Notes: a model not told the origin generated them from the letters alone. Numbered from the stretch's first letter, positions 53,301 to 62,181 are shown. The stretch is DNA of 64,000 nt from JAPUEK01 sp963815355 (GCA_963815355.1 CAWFGJ010000002.1:62001-126000); one strand, 5' to 3'. Program-made: numbers and translations.

Positions 53301-53440
53301 GGCAATCTCCTGGTGCAGGAAAGGGGCCGAAACAGGCTAGACCCGCGCGGGGCCTAAGTCAAAAGCGCAAAAGGCAGCAAAGCGCCCCTTGCCTTGCGCC
53401 TTTGCCAAACAGTCGGTCCCGGGCCCCCGCAACGCAGGCG

Positions 53441-54082
53441 TCAGCCCCGCAACGCCCGCGCTTCGGCAGCAAGCCGCGTGACCGCCGCCCAATCGCCCTT
53501 GGCCATCGCCTCTTTCGGGGCCACCCAAGAGCCGCCGACGCACAGGATGTTCTTCAGCGCCAGATAGTCCGGCGCGATTTTCAGGCTGATCCCGCCCGTG
53601 GGGCAAAAGCTGACCTGCGGGATAGGCGAGCCGATGGATTTCAGAAAGCCCGCCCCGCCGGCCTGCTCGGCCGGGAAGAATTTCTGAACCGTAAAGCCCT
53701 TTTCAAGCAGCGCCATGATCTCCGACGCCGTGGCCGCGCCGGGCAACAGCGGCAGCCCCTCGTCTTCACAGGCGCCGATGATCCGGTCGGTGGCCCCCGG
53801 TGAGACGCCGAACATCGCGCCCGCGGCCTTTGCCGCCTTGACATCGGCCGGGGTCAGCAGCGTTCCCGCCCCCACCACGCCACCCGGCACCTCGGCCATC
53901 GCACGGATCGCGTCCAGCGCGCAGGCGGTGCGCAGCGTCACCTCCAGCGCGGGCAAGCCTCCGGCCACCAGCGCCTCGGCCAAGGGGCGGGCATGGGACA
54001 GATCGTCGATCACCAGAACCGGCACAACGGGGGCCAGACGGCAGATTTCAGCGGCTTTGCGGGATTGTTCGGCGGGGGTCAT
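53441..54082 (-). CDS. eda: KDPG aldolase (2-dehydro-3-deoxyphosphogluconate aldolase)
   Basis: 213 residues from the ATG at 54082 with AGGAGCC upstream. It cleaves KDPG to pyruvate and glyceraldehyde 3-phosphate, the last step of the Entner-Doudoroff pathway. PVLVIDDLSHARPLAEALVAGG has the usual N-terminus, LPALEVTLRT carries Glu, LPLLPGAATASEIMALL, and the Schiff-base Lys is in FTVQKFFPAEQAGG. It follows edd by 163 bp on the same strand, with a dispersed repeat between them. Confidence 0.95.
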   Translation of the reverse strand: MTPAEQSRKAAEICRLAPVVPVLVIDDLSHARPLAEALVAGGLPALEVTLRTACALDAIRAMAEVPGGVVGAGTLLTPADVKAAKAAGAMFGVSPGATDRIIGACEDEGLPLLPGAATASEIMALLEKGFTVQKFFPAEQAGGAGFLKSIGSPIPQVSFCPTGGISLKIAPDYLALKNILCVGGSWVAPKEAMAKGDWAAVTRLAAEARALRG

Positions 54083-54203
54083 GGCGGCTCCTGTGCCTAA
54101 GGGAAAGGGCGTTCGGGCGGGTTTTGCACCAAGGCAGCGCCAAGGGGCAAGGGGTTTGACGCGCGCCACGGCGGGGCAGGGCCGGGCCCGCCGTGGCGCG
54201 CCC

Positions 54204-54242
54204 TTTCATCTTGGCCCAAATACTCCCCCGCCGGAGGCGCCT
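54204..54242 (-). repeat. Rhodobacterales 3'-end repeat, copy 2
   Basis: On the minus strand CGCCTCCGGCGGGGGAGTA is followed by TTTGGGCCAAGATGAAAG. It matches copies at 34381-34417 and 59020-59055 in sequence and orientation and starts 3 bp past the edd stop. The CGCCTCCGGCGGGG part has inverted symmetry. Confidence 0.8.
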
Positions 54243-54245
54243 TTT

Positions 54246-56051
54246 TCAGATCACCACCGAAGCGCCGGTCTCGGAGGTGCCCACGGTGCGGCGGAACGCC
54301 TCAAACAACTCACGTCCGATGCCAGCGGCGTTGGCCGACAGATCGGCCTCAACCGGCACGCGGTTGTCAAAGTCTGCGGCCAGCACCGTCAATGTGCCCG
54401 CGACCGCATCCAGACGGATCAGATCGCCGTCGCGCAGCCGGGCCAGGGGGCCACCCACTGCCGCCTCGGGCGAGACATGGATCGCCGCGGGCACTTTGCC
54501 CGAGGCCCCGGACATCCGGCCATCGGTGACCAGCGCCATCTTCAGCCCGCGATCTTGCAGCACCGACAGGATCGGCGTCAGTGAGTGCAACTCCGGCATC
54601 CCATTGGCCTGCGGGCCCTGAAACCGCACCACGACCACGGCGTCCGTGGTGAACTCGCCCGCCTTGAACGCCGCCTTGACCGAGGCTTGATCGTGGAAAA
54701 TCCGCGCCGGGGCTTCGATCACATGGCGCTCTGGGGCCACGGCCGAAACCTTGATCACCCCGCGCCCCAGATTGCCCGACAGTTGGCGCAAACCGCCCGT
54801 GGGCTGGAACGGATTGCTGGCCGGGCGCACGATCTTGTCGTTGAGGCTGGTGGCGGGGCCCTCTTCCCAAACGAGGCCGCCGTCGCGCAGCTTAGGCTCG
54901 TTGCGGTAATAGGACAGACCCTCGCCCGCCACGGTGCGGGCGTCGGGATGCAAAAGGCCCGCGTCCAGCAGCTGGCCAATCAGAAACTGCAACCCGCCCG
55001 CCGCGTGGAAATGGTTCACATCGGCCAGCCCGTTCGGGTAGACCTTGGCCATCAGCGGCACCGCTTGGCTCAGCTCATCAAAATCGGCAAGGTCCAGCAA
55101 GATCCCGGCGGCCCGTGCCATTGCGGGCAGGTGCAGCACAAGGTTGGTGGACCCGCCGGTGGCCATCAGCCCGACCAGCCCGTTCACAAAGGCCCGCTCG
55201 TCCAGAATCTCGCCCGCCGGGCGATAGTCATTGCCAAGTGCGGAGATCGTGGCCGCGCGCTCCACTGCGGCCAGCGTCAGTGCCGCGCGCAGGGGCGAGT
55301 CCGGGCTGACAAAGGACGCGCCGGGCAAGTGCAGCCCCATGAACTCCATCAGCATCTGGTTGGTGTTGGCCGTGCCGTAAAAGGTGCAGGTGCCCGGACC
55401 GTGGTAGCTGGCCATTTCCGCCGCCATCAGGTCATCGCGGCTGGCCTTGCCTTCGGCAAAGGCGTTGCGGACGCGGGATTTCTCATCGTTGGGCAGGCCG
55501 GAAGACATCGGCCCCGCGGGCACAAACACCGCCGGGATATGGCCAAAGACCGCCGCCGCCATCACCAGCCCCGGCACGATCTTGTCACAGACCCCCAGAT
55601 AGATCGACGAATCAAAGGTGTTGTGGCTCATCGCCACCCCTGCCGCCAGCGCGATCACGTCGCGCGAAAAGAGCGACATCTCCATGCCCGGCTGGCCTTG
55701 GGTGACCCCGTCGCACATCGCGGGAACCCCGCCGGCGACCTGTGCCGTCGCCCCGAAGCCGCGGGCGGCGGCGCGGATCAGCTTGGGATAATCCTCATAG
55801 GGTTGGTGGGCGGACAGCATGTCATTATAGGCGGTCACGATGCCGATGTTGGGCAGGCGGGCAGCGACAAGGGTGGCCTTGTCGCCCTCCATCGCCGCAT
55901 AGGCATGGGCCTGATTGCCACAGCTCAGATGCGCGCGCACCGGGGCCACCGAGGCGGCTGCATGGATCTGGGCAAGATAACGGCCCCGTGTCTGATGGGA
56001 CCTTTCGCGGATACGGTCAGTCACACGGGCGATTGTGGGATGCAGGGCCAT
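54246..56051 (-). CDS. edd: Phosphogluconate dehydratase Edd
   Basis: 601 residues from the ATG at 56051 with AAGGAGCC upstream. It dehydrates 6-phosphogluconate to KDPG with a labile Fe-S cluster. The Cys ligands are in GVPAMCDGVTQGQPGMEMSL and YLGVCDKIVPG, with YGTANTNQMLMEFMG (Cys in GTCTFYG) and VTDGRMSGASGKVPAAIHV as family signatures. A LacI-type palindrome lies 51 bp upstream. edd-eda supply the Entner-Doudoroff route for hexoses. Confidence 0.96.
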   Translation of the reverse strand: MALHPTIARVTDRIRERSHQTRGRYLAQIHAAASVAPVRAHLSCGNQAHAYAAMEGDKATLVAARLPNIGIVTAYNDMLSAHQPYEDYPKLIRAAARGFGATAQVAGGVPAMCDGVTQGQPGMEMSLFSRDVIALAAGVAMSHNTFDSSIYLGVCDKIVPGLVMAAAVFGHIPAVFVPAGPMSSGLPNDEKSRVRNAFAEGKASRDDLMAAEMASYHGPGTCTFYGTANTNQMLMEFMGLHLPGASFVSPDSPLRAALTLAAVERAATISALGNDYRPAGEILDERAFVNGLVGLMATGGSTNLVLHLPAMARAAGILLDLADFDELSQAVPLMAKVYPNGLADVNHFHAAGGLQFLIGQLLDAGLLHPDARTVAGEGLSYYRNEPKLRDGGLVWEEGPATSLNDKIVRPASNPFQPTGGLRQLSGNLGRGVIKVSAVAPERHVIEAPARIFHDQASVKAAFKAGEFTTDAVVVVRFQGPQANGMPELHSLTPILSVLQDRGLKMALVTDGRMSGASGKVPAAIHVSPEAAVGGPLARLRDGDLIRLDAVAGTLTVLAADFDNRVPVEADLSANAAGIGRELFEAFRRTVGTSETGASVVI

Positions 56052-56102
56052 GGTGGCTCCTTCCAGAACAAAGAGGCGGGGTTTGGCGTTGGCTATCAGA
56101 TT

Positions 56103-56118
56103 TTGTTAGCGCTAACAA
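56103..56118 (-). promoter_or_regulatory. LacI-family operator in the edd promoter
   Basis: TTGTTAGCGCTAACAA is a perfect 16-bp palindrome with a central CpG, typical of LacI/GalR-type operators for sugar or gluconate catabolism. It is centred about 60 bp before the edd start. No LacI-type gene is in the window. Confidence 0.75.
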
Positions 56119-56462
56119 CCCGCCTTGCCGCCGCAGGGATGAGATTTGTCGCGCCCGCCCAAGGGGCCTGCGACAAAGGGCTGGCCCATCATGCGCCATT
56201 GCGCCGGGGATGTCTGCCGTGAAGTTGGCCGCGCGCGCCGCACGGCCTGCGCAGAGGCAGGCGGCCGCGCGTGCCGTTGCCTTGCGCGCAACAGCCACGC
56301 ATCAACCCGCCGCAGGGCGCAAAACCAGTGACGTTTTGCAAACAATGCCCTGATCTAACGCGAAAATGCACCGGATTAAACGTAATCAAGCCACATTTAC
56401 CATTGATTAATGCTGCAACGGCCCTGCGATCCGTCGGGGCCTATCCTATCGGAGGATGAGAA
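56119..56462. other. Intergenic region between edd and the lipoprotein gene
   Basis: About 340 bp with no convincing gene. The left two thirds are GC-rich and the part from 56340 to 56420 is AT-rich (CATTTACCATTGATTAATG), fitting a promoter for the plus-strand lipoprotein gene, whose ATG at 56463 follows GGAGGATGAGAA. Confidence 0.45.
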
Positions 56463-57146
56463 ATGATCTCGCTTCGCAGTGTGACCGCCGTCGCCTTTGC
56501 CTTTGCGCTGACCGCCTGTGCCAGCGTCTCGCCGCCCTCTCGCGGTGGGCTTAATGATGCACAGGGGCTGGCCCGTGGCGGCAGCGCCAGCCAGTCGGGC
56601 ACCGTGGTGCTTCAGTCCCAATATCAGATCGTCGGGGCCAACGTCATCGTCAGCCGTGACCTGCGGGTGTCAGAGGCGAACATGTTCTACCCGGTCGCCG
56701 ATATCGTCTGGCGCGGCGAGCCGCGCGGCGATCGCTATGCGCAGGTTGCGGCGATCTATCGGGACGCTGTCGGCGCGGCCACCTCTTCGATGACCGCAGG
56801 CCGCAAGGCCGTGGTCGAGATTGAGGTCACCCGCTTTCACTGCCTGACCGAAAAGACCCGCTACACGGTGGGCGGCACCCATTCGCTGCACTTTAATCTG
56901 ACCGTGCGCGACGCGGAAACCGGGGCGGTCATCGACGGGCCGCGCGCCGTGGTCGCGGATGTAAAGGGTTCGGGCGGCGCTCAGGCGATTGCCGAAGAAG
57001 AGGCCGGTCTGACCCAGCGCGTGGTCATCGTAAACCGCCTGACCGAAGTGCTGCACCGCGAGTTGTCCAGCCAGATCACTGACCCGCAACTGGTCAGCCG
57101 CTTTCTGGAAGGGCAGGCACTGTCTCCCGCTGGCCTTGGTGGCTGA
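56463..57146 (+). CDS. Lipoprotein, DUF6778-like conserved hypothetical
   Basis: 227 residues with a lipoprotein signal: hydrophobic stretch and lipobox LTAC, Cys at residue 19, then SVSPPSRGG. GGAGGATGAG precedes the ATG. The mature domain is mixed alpha/beta with VVLQSQYQIVGANVIVSRDLRVSEANMFYPVADIVWRG and a C-terminal helical part. It resembles a family of Rhodobacterales lipoproteins of unknown role. The Asp at position +2 that would hold it in the inner membrane is absent (Ala follows Cys), so outer membrane sorting is likely. Confidence 0.7.
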   Translation: MISLRSVTAVAFAFALTACASVSPPSRGGLNDAQGLARGGSASQSGTVVLQSQYQIVGANVIVSRDLRVSEANMFYPVADIVWRGEPRGDRYAQVAAIYRDAVGAATSSMTAGRKAVVEIEVTRFHCLTEKTRYTVGGTHSLHFNLTVRDAETGAVIDGPRAVVADVKGSGGAQAIAEEEAGLTQRVVIVNRLTEVLHRELSSQITDPQLVSRFLEGQALSPAGLGG

Positions 57147-57219
57147 GTGCTGCGAATTTGCCGCCCCCTGTAAGGGGTGGCTTTCCTAAAGCCTGCGAAG
57201 TCGGTAAGGGGAGGTCATC

Positions 57220-58467
57220 ATGACCTCCCTTTCTTCATCCCCCCCGCCCGCCGATGAACCGCAACCCAGCGCCTACGCCTATCCGGTGGTGCGCCTGAAA
57301 CCCAAGGCCGAAGCGCGCGCGATCCGCCACGGCTTTCCGTGGGTCTATGCGGATGAGCTGGTCACCGACCGGCGCACCCAAAGCCTAGCACCCGGCGCGC
57401 TGGCCGTGCTGGAGGATGGTGAGCGCCGTCCGATGGGGCTGGTCACAGTTAACACCAAATCCAAGATCATCGCGCGGATGCTGGACCGTGATCCCGCAGC
57501 CGTCATCGACCAAAGCTGGTTTGAGACGCGGATCGCGCGGGCGCTGGATCTGCGCAGCCGGCTCTTTGACACCCCGCATTACCGCCTTGTCCATGCCGAG
57601 GCCGACGGCCTGCCCGGCATCGTCATCGACCGGTTCGGCGATGCGGCGGTGGTGCAACCCAACGCGGCTTGGGCCGAGGCGCTGTTTGCGCCGCTGGTTG
57701 GCGCGCTGATGGCGGTGACCGGGGTGACGCGGGTGATCAAGAACGGCACGGGCCGCTCTCGCACGCTGGAAGGGCTGACCGAAGAGACGGTGCTGATGGC
57801 GGGCCAGATCGACGGCGCCCTGCCGGTGCCGATGAACGGTGCCACCTACATGGCCGACCTGCTGGGCGGGCAAAAGACCGGGCTGTTCTATGACCAGCGC
57901 CCGAACCACGCCTTTGCCGCCCGCTTGGCCAAAGGCGCGCGGGTGCTGGATATGTTCTCGCATGTCGGCGGCTTTGCCCTTGCGGCCCTTGCAGGGGGCG
58001 CAAGCTCTGCCTTGGCGGTGGATGCCTCGGCCCCGGCCTTGGCGCTGGCGACGCAGGGCGCGCTGGCCTCTGGCTTTGCCGAGCGCTTTGCAACGCGCTC
58101 CGGCGATGCCTTTGACGTGCTCGAGGCGCTGGGGACCGAGGGCGCGCAGTTCGATCTGGTGATCTGCGACCCGCCCGCCTTTGCCCCGGCCAAACCGGCG
58201 TTAGAGGCGGGCCTGCGCGCCTATGAACGGCTGGCCCGGCTGGCGGCACCCTTGGTCGCACCGGGGGGCTACCTGGTGCTCTGCTCATGCTCGCATGCCG
58301 CCGACCTTGCCGCCTTCCGAAACGCAAGCGCGCGCGGCATCGGGCGGGGCGGGCGTCGCGGGCAGTTGCTGCACACGGGCTTTGCGGGGCCGGATCACCC
58401 GATGCTGCCGCAACTGGCCGAAAGCGGCTATCTCAAGGCGCTGTTCTTCCGGCTTGATGGCGGATGA
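57220..58467 (+). CDS. RlmI-like class I SAM-dependent rRNA methyltransferase
   Basis: 415 residues. A PUA domain at the N-terminus (VVRLKPKAEARAIRHGFPWVYADEL) is followed by an RlmI/RlmK-type methyltransferase domain. The SAM-binding loop is VLDMFSHVGGFALAALAGGA, and FDLVICDPPAFAPAKPAL holds the DPPAF catalytic motif; LFYDQRPNH precedes it. E. coli RlmI makes m5C1962 in 23S rRNA. The catalytic Cys is in VLCSCSHAA. It overlaps the PIN gene by ATGA. Confidence 0.9.
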   Translation: MTSLSSSPPPADEPQPSAYAYPVVRLKPKAEARAIRHGFPWVYADELVTDRRTQSLAPGALAVLEDGERRPMGLVTVNTKSKIIARMLDRDPAAVIDQSWFETRIARALDLRSRLFDTPHYRLVHAEADGLPGIVIDRFGDAAVVQPNAAWAEALFAPLVGALMAVTGVTRVIKNGTGRSRTLEGLTEETVLMAGQIDGALPVPMNGATYMADLLGGQKTGLFYDQRPNHAFAARLAKGARVLDMFSHVGGFALAALAGGASSALAVDASAPALALATQGALASGFAERFATRSGDAFDVLEALGTEGAQFDLVICDPPAFAPAKPALEAGLRAYERLARLAAPLVAPGGYLVLCSCSHAADLAAFRNASARGIGRGGRRGQLLHTGFAGPDHPMLPQLAESGYLKALFFRLDGG

Positions 58468-59006
58468 AGGCGGTCCTTGACGCCTGCGTGATCTTTCCCA
58501 CCGTGCTGCGCGAGCTGCTGGTGGGGGCCGCACAGGCAGGGCTGTATGAGCCGCTCTGGTCCGAACGCATCTTGCGGGAATGGCTGCGCGCCACGGCAAA
58601 ACTCGGCCCCTTGGCCGAGGCGCAGGCCGCGGTTGAGGCCGCCTCGATGCGCGCGGCCTTCCCGCGGGCCACCCTGCGTGAACAACCGGGCATCGAAGCA
58701 CGGCTGCTGCTGCCCGACCCCAACGATGTGCATGTGCTGGCGGTCGCCATTGCCGGCCATGCCGATGCGATCATCACCTTCAACGCGGTCGATTTCCCCC
58801 GCCACGTCCTCGCCGAAGAGGGCCTAGCCCGCCGCGACCCGGATGGCTTTTTGTGGGAACTGTGGTCCTTTCACCCCGAGGTGATGACCGATCTGGCCGA
58901 ACGCATCCGGGCCGAGGCAGAACGGCTGTCAGACGCACCGGTCACCCTGCGCGCGCTGCTCAAACGCTCCAAACTGCCGAAATTCGCCAAGGCGCTGGCC
59001 GCGTAA
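58464..59006 (+). CDS. PIN domain-containing protein (RSP_2648 type)
   Basis: 180 residues. MKAVLDACVIFP opens a PIN fold with Asp at residue 6; further acidic residues are in WSERILREWLRA, LPDPNDVHVLAVA and AIITFNAVDFP. PIN proteins are Mg-dependent RNases, often toxins, but no antitoxin-like gene is adjacent and it is instead coupled to the rRNA methyltransferase. It matches what I recall as the RSP_2648 family of Rhodobacterales, named after the R. sphaeroides gene. An RNA-processing role linked to the methyltransferase is speculative. Confidence 0.85.
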   Translation: MKAVLDACVIFPTVLRELLVGAAQAGLYEPLWSERILREWLRATAKLGPLAEAQAAVEAASMRAAFPRATLREQPGIEARLLLPDPNDVHVLAVAIAGHADAIITFNAVDFPRHVLAEEGLARRDPDGFLWELWSFHPEVMTDLAERIRAEAERLSDAPVTLRALLKRSKLPKFAKALAA

Positions 59007-59019
59007 GGCCCGCCCGCCG

Positions 59020-59055
59020 TTTCATCTTGGCCCAAATACTCCCCCGCCGGAGGCG
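59020..59055 (-). repeat. Rhodobacterales 3'-end repeat, copy 3
   Basis: Minus-strand CGCCTCCGGCGGGGGAGTA followed by TTTGGGCCAAGATGAAA, identical to copy 2 across the core. It lies between the convergent PIN and M48 protease genes. Confidence 0.8.
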
Positions 59056-59095
59056 TCCGCGGCCCCCCGCCCGCACCCCCGTTCGCAGACCCGCC

Positions 59096-59782
59096 TCAGC
59101 CCTGCGACCACCGCGCCTCATTCGCCTCAATCGCGCGGATCCGGTCTTCGGTGCCGGGGTGGCTCAGCAACCACGCAGGCGTGCCCTGGCCCGGGCTGCC
59201 GGTCAGCGCGCCCAGCTTGCGGAACAAGGATTTTTGCGGCCCGGTGCCGATGCCGGTCTTGATCAGCAGGGCGGTGGCGTAGGCGTCGGCCTCAAATTCA
59301 TCGCGGCGCGACAGGCGGGCCATCAGCGCGGTTGAAATCAGCCGGGCAATCCAGACGCCGATAAAGGGCAAAAACCGGTTCAGCAGGGCCGACAGCATCA
59401 CGAACACCGCGTTTTGCCCGGTAAAGTCGATCATCCGGCGGCGCACATGTCCAAGGGCGACATGGCCCAACTCATGCGCGATCACCGAGGCCAGCTCTTC
59501 CGAGGTGACCTCGCCGCGCCGGTGCCGGTCGAGAAACCCGCGCGTCAGGTAAATGCGCCCGTCGGGCGAGGCAAGGCCGTTGACCGCCGCCACCTCAAAC
59601 ACCTCCACCTCGATCCGGGGCAGGTCCATCGCCTTGGCCATGCGGCTGGCCAGCGCGTTCAGGGCAGGCTCATCCAGACGCTTGGAATTGGCGCTCAGCG
59701 TCCGCCGCGTGTGCCAGACGGAAAACCACATCATCAGCAGCGCATAGCCGATGGCCATAAAGAAGGGGAGAAACTTGATCAT
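59096..59782 (-). CDS. M48 family metalloprotease
   Basis: 228 residues. An N-terminal membrane helix (residues 4-22) is followed by the zinc motif HELGH at 103-107 and the third ligand Glu in RRDEFEADAYA (about residue 170); a second hydrophobic hairpin lies at about 125-150. The C-terminal LLSHPGTEDRIRAIEA is the usual M48 ending. The fold and helices resemble HtpX, which degrades misfolded membrane proteins, but it is shorter than E. coli HtpX. Confidence 0.9.
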   Translation of the reverse strand: MIKFLPFFMAIGYALLMMWFSVWHTRRTLSANSKRLDEPALNALASRMAKAMDLPRIEVEVFEVAAVNGLASPDGRIYLTRGFLDRHRRGEVTSEELASVIAHELGHVALGHVRRRMIDFTGQNAVFVMLSALLNRFLPFIGVWIARLISTALMARLSRRDEFEADAYATALLIKTGIGTGPQKSLFRKLGALTGSPGQGTPAWLLSHPGTEDRIRAIEANEARWSQG

Positions 59783-59843
59783 GGGTCAGATATGGGCGCG
59801 GCGCGGCCAGAGACAAGCGGCTTCTTCGCGGCTGTAAGGCGCA

Positions 59844-60449
59844 CTAGCTGGTCGGGCGCAAACTGCCGCGCAGCCAGAAGCCAAGGATCACCACCGCCGC
59901 AGCCCCCGCCAAGAGCCCCAGCACAGAGCCGAGCATATCGCTGGCCGCCTCAATATTGCCGGCAAAGAAATCGCCCATCCCGACGTAAAGCCCGGCCCAG
60001 ACCGCCTCGCCCGCGACGCCCGCCACGGTGAACCGGGCCCAGTTGTAGCGGGTGCTGCCGGCGGTCAGGTTCACCCAAGGGCCCAAGGGGCTGAACAGCC
60101 AGCGCGTCAGGAACACCGCCACAAGGCCGCGCCGGTCCATGATCGCCACCGCTTTGGCCAGCAGCTTGTCGCGGGCGGGGTCTTTGCGCAGGCGCAGCAA
60201 CAGCGGCGCGCCCAAGCCCCGCCCGGTCCAAAAGCCAACCTGATCCCCGACAATGCCGCCCGCTGCCGCAGCGGCCAAGGTCGGGATCAGGTCCAGATCG
60301 CCCGCCGCCACGAACCCCCCCGCCGCCAGCATCAGGATAGAGGCGGGAAAGGGCAGGGCAAGGCAGGAAAAGAACGTCGTCGCCGCCAAAAGCCAAAGCC
60401 CATAGGTCGGCACCAGCGCCAAAAGCCAGTTGGTCAGCACGTCGGTCAT
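59844..60449 (-). CDS. DedA family membrane protein
   Basis: 201 residues with about five hydrophobic segments. FFSCLALPFPASILMLAAGGFVA, GDQVGFWTGRGLGAPLLLRL and the charged signature FLTRWLFSPLGPWVNLTAGSTRYNWARF match DedA/SNARE-associated proteins, which act in lipid flipping and membrane potential maintenance. It overlaps the upstream 128-residue gene by 4 bp, so it belongs to the vWA operon. Confidence 0.9.
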   Translation of the reverse strand: MTDVLTNWLLALVPTYGLWLLAATTFFSCLALPFPASILMLAAGGFVAAGDLDLIPTLAAAAAGGIVGDQVGFWTGRGLGAPLLLRLRKDPARDKLLAKAVAIMDRRGLVAVFLTRWLFSPLGPWVNLTAGSTRYNWARFTVAGVAGEAVWAGLYVGMGDFFAGNIEAASDMLGSVLGLLAGAAAVVILGFWLRGSLRPTS

Positions 60450-60832
60450 GGGGCTGGGGCCTGCGCTTTTGCGGCATCCTTGGCGGCCACCAATGCAGCC
60501 AGCGCCGCTTCCACTTCGGCCATGACCTCGGCGACCGGCACGCCGCGCGCGCGGGCAATGTCGGTCAGGGTCATCGGGTGGCCGCGCTCCTGGGGGCCGG
60601 GCAACCCGGCCAAGGTATCAATCTCGGGCGCATCAAGGTGCCACGACCGCGCGATATAGCCGACCGTCATCCAGGGTTTAAGCGATTCATTCTGGTGCTC
60701 GGGGTTCGACCAATAGATCGTGAAGAACACCAGACGCCCCGCGAAAAACAGGCTAAGCGCGCAGGCAAGCAAAAAGGCGCTGCTCAACACAGGCCGCGCC
60801 CGCCATAGTTGAAAAAGGGACCGCAGGTTCAT
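60446..60832 (-). CDS. Small membrane protein with C-terminal helical domain
   Basis: 128 residues from the ATG at 60832 with AAAGGAGTTG upstream. One transmembrane helix (residues 16-40: VLSSAFLLACALSLFFAGRLVFF) precedes a soluble part containing LTDIARARGVPVAEVMAEVEAALAAL, which reads like a short helix-turn-helix. It starts 4 bp inside the vWA gene's end and overlaps DedA, so the three are translated together. I do not recognise a named family. Confidence 0.7.
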   Translation of the reverse strand: MNLRSLFQLWRARPVLSSAFLLACALSLFFAGRLVFFTIYWSNPEHQNESLKPWMTVGYIARSWHLDAPEIDTLAGLPGPQERGHPMTLTDIARARGVPVAEVMAEVEAALAALVAAKDAAKAQAPAP

Positions 60833-62010
60833 CGCAACTCCTTTATGCCGCGGGCAATGCCCTGCAGCGTCATCGGCACCATCCGCCCGCCCATGATCTG
60901 CTGGATCAGACGGATGGAGGGGGTGTGGGGCCAGTGCTGTTCGGGCAGCGGGTTGATCCACAAATGGTTATGCCACTGCCCGCAGGCCCGTTCCAGCCAG
61001 ACCTGACCGGATTCCTTGTTCCAATGCTCATTGGCACCGCCGGGGCTAAGGATCTCATAAGGGCTCATCGCGGCGTCGCCCACGAAGATGCATTTGTAGT
61101 CGCCGCCATAGGTCCGCAGGATCTCGGCGGTGGGGGTCTGATCGAACCAGCGCCGGGCATTGTCGCGCCAGACGCCCTCATACAGGCAGTTGTGAAAGTA
61201 GAACGGCACCAAATGCTTGAACTCGGCCCGCGCGGCCGAGAACAGCTCTTCCATGACCTTTACATAAGGGTCCATTGATCCGCCCACGTCCAGAAACAGC
61301 AGCACCTTCACGGCATTGCGCCGCTCTGGTCGCAATTGAACGTCCAGCCAGCCCTGTTCCGCCGTGGCACGGATGGTGCCGTCCAGATCCAGCTCCTCCG
61401 CCGCGCCGTCGCGGGCCCATTTACGCAAGCGCCGCAGCGCCACCTTGATGTTGCGGGTGCCCAGTTCCTGCGTGTCATCCAGATTGCGGAACTCGCGCTT
61501 GTCCCAGACCTTGACCGCGCGCTGATGGCGCGAGCCGTCCTGACCGATCCGCACGCCTTCGGGGTTGTAGCCATAGGCGCCGAACGGGCTGGTGCCTGCG
61601 GTGCCGACCCATTTGTTCCCGCCCTGATGACGCTCTTTTTGCTCGGCCAACCGTTTGCGCAAGGTCTCCATCAGCGCCTCAAAGCCGCCAAGAGCCTCAA
61701 TGCGCGCCTTTTCCTCGGCGCTCAGATGCTTTTCGGCCAGCTTTTCCAGCCAGTCGCGCGGCAGGTCGATGGCGTCGAGCACCTCTTCGGGGGTGATCGT
61801 CTCCAACCCCTGAAAGCTGGCGGAAAAGGCGCGGTCAAAGCGGTCAAGGTGGCGTTCGTCTTTGACCAGTGTGGTGCGGGCAAGGTAATAGAATGCCTCA
61901 ACATCATAGGTCGCAAGACCTGCGGCCAAGGCCTCAAGGAACGACAGGTGTTCGCGCAGGCTGACCGGCAGCCCCTCTTTCCGCAATGTTAGGAAGAAGG
62001 GCAGAAACAT
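60829..62010 (-). CDS. vWA domain protein, CoxE-like
   Basis: 393 residues. The C-terminal half has a von Willebrand A fold with an intact MIDAS motif DVGGS at 241-245, preceded by AVKVLLFL, as in CoxE/YeiA-like proteins. The first half is helical (TYDVEAFYYLARTTLVKDERHLDRFDRAFSASF). CoxE-like proteins usually work with MoxR AAA+ ATPases, but no MoxR gene is in view. It starts 3 bp after the miniprotein stop in a four-gene operon. The role is unknown. Confidence 0.88.
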   Translation of the reverse strand: MFLPFFLTLRKEGLPVSLREHLSFLEALAAGLATYDVEAFYYLARTTLVKDERHLDRFDRAFSASFQGLETITPEEVLDAIDLPRDWLEKLAEKHLSAEEKARIEALGGFEALMETLRKRLAEQKERHQGGNKWVGTAGTSPFGAYGYNPEGVRIGQDGSRHQRAVKVWDKREFRNLDDTQELGTRNIKVALRRLRKWARDGAAEELDLDGTIRATAEQGWLDVQLRPERRNAVKVLLFLDVGGSMDPYVKVMEELFSAARAEFKHLVPFYFHNCLYEGVWRDNARRWFDQTPTAEILRTYGGDYKCIFVGDAAMSPYEILSPGGANEHWNKESGQVWLERACGQWHNHLWINPLPEQHWPHTPSIRLIQQIMGGRMVPMTLQGIARGIKELR

Positions 62011-62013
62011 CGC

Positions 62014-62181
62014 TTAGCGCGCCATGCGGTCAATGAAGATGGTCACGAACAGCCCAAGAAGGGTAAAGGCAATTGAATAGACCGCCGCGTATTGCAGCAT
62101 GTCCAGCCAGCGCCCGCCGCGGCGTTTGGCGGTCATAGCGCCCACGATGGCCCCGATCACGAATCCAGCCAAGACGATCAT
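62014..62181 (-). CDS. Two-helix small membrane protein (55 aa) upstream of the vWA gene
   Basis: 55 residues from the ATG at 62181 with AAAGGGGGG upstream. MIVLAGFVIGAIVGAMTAKR forms the first helix, RRGGR a positive turn, and AVYSIAFTLLGLFVTIFI the second. Its stop is 3 bp before the vWA start. It is probably the first gene of the vWA operon. I recognise no family. Confidence 0.65.
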   Translation of the reverse strand: MIVLAGFVIGAIVGAMTAKRRGGRWLDMLQYAAVYSIAFTLLGLFVTIFIDRMAR

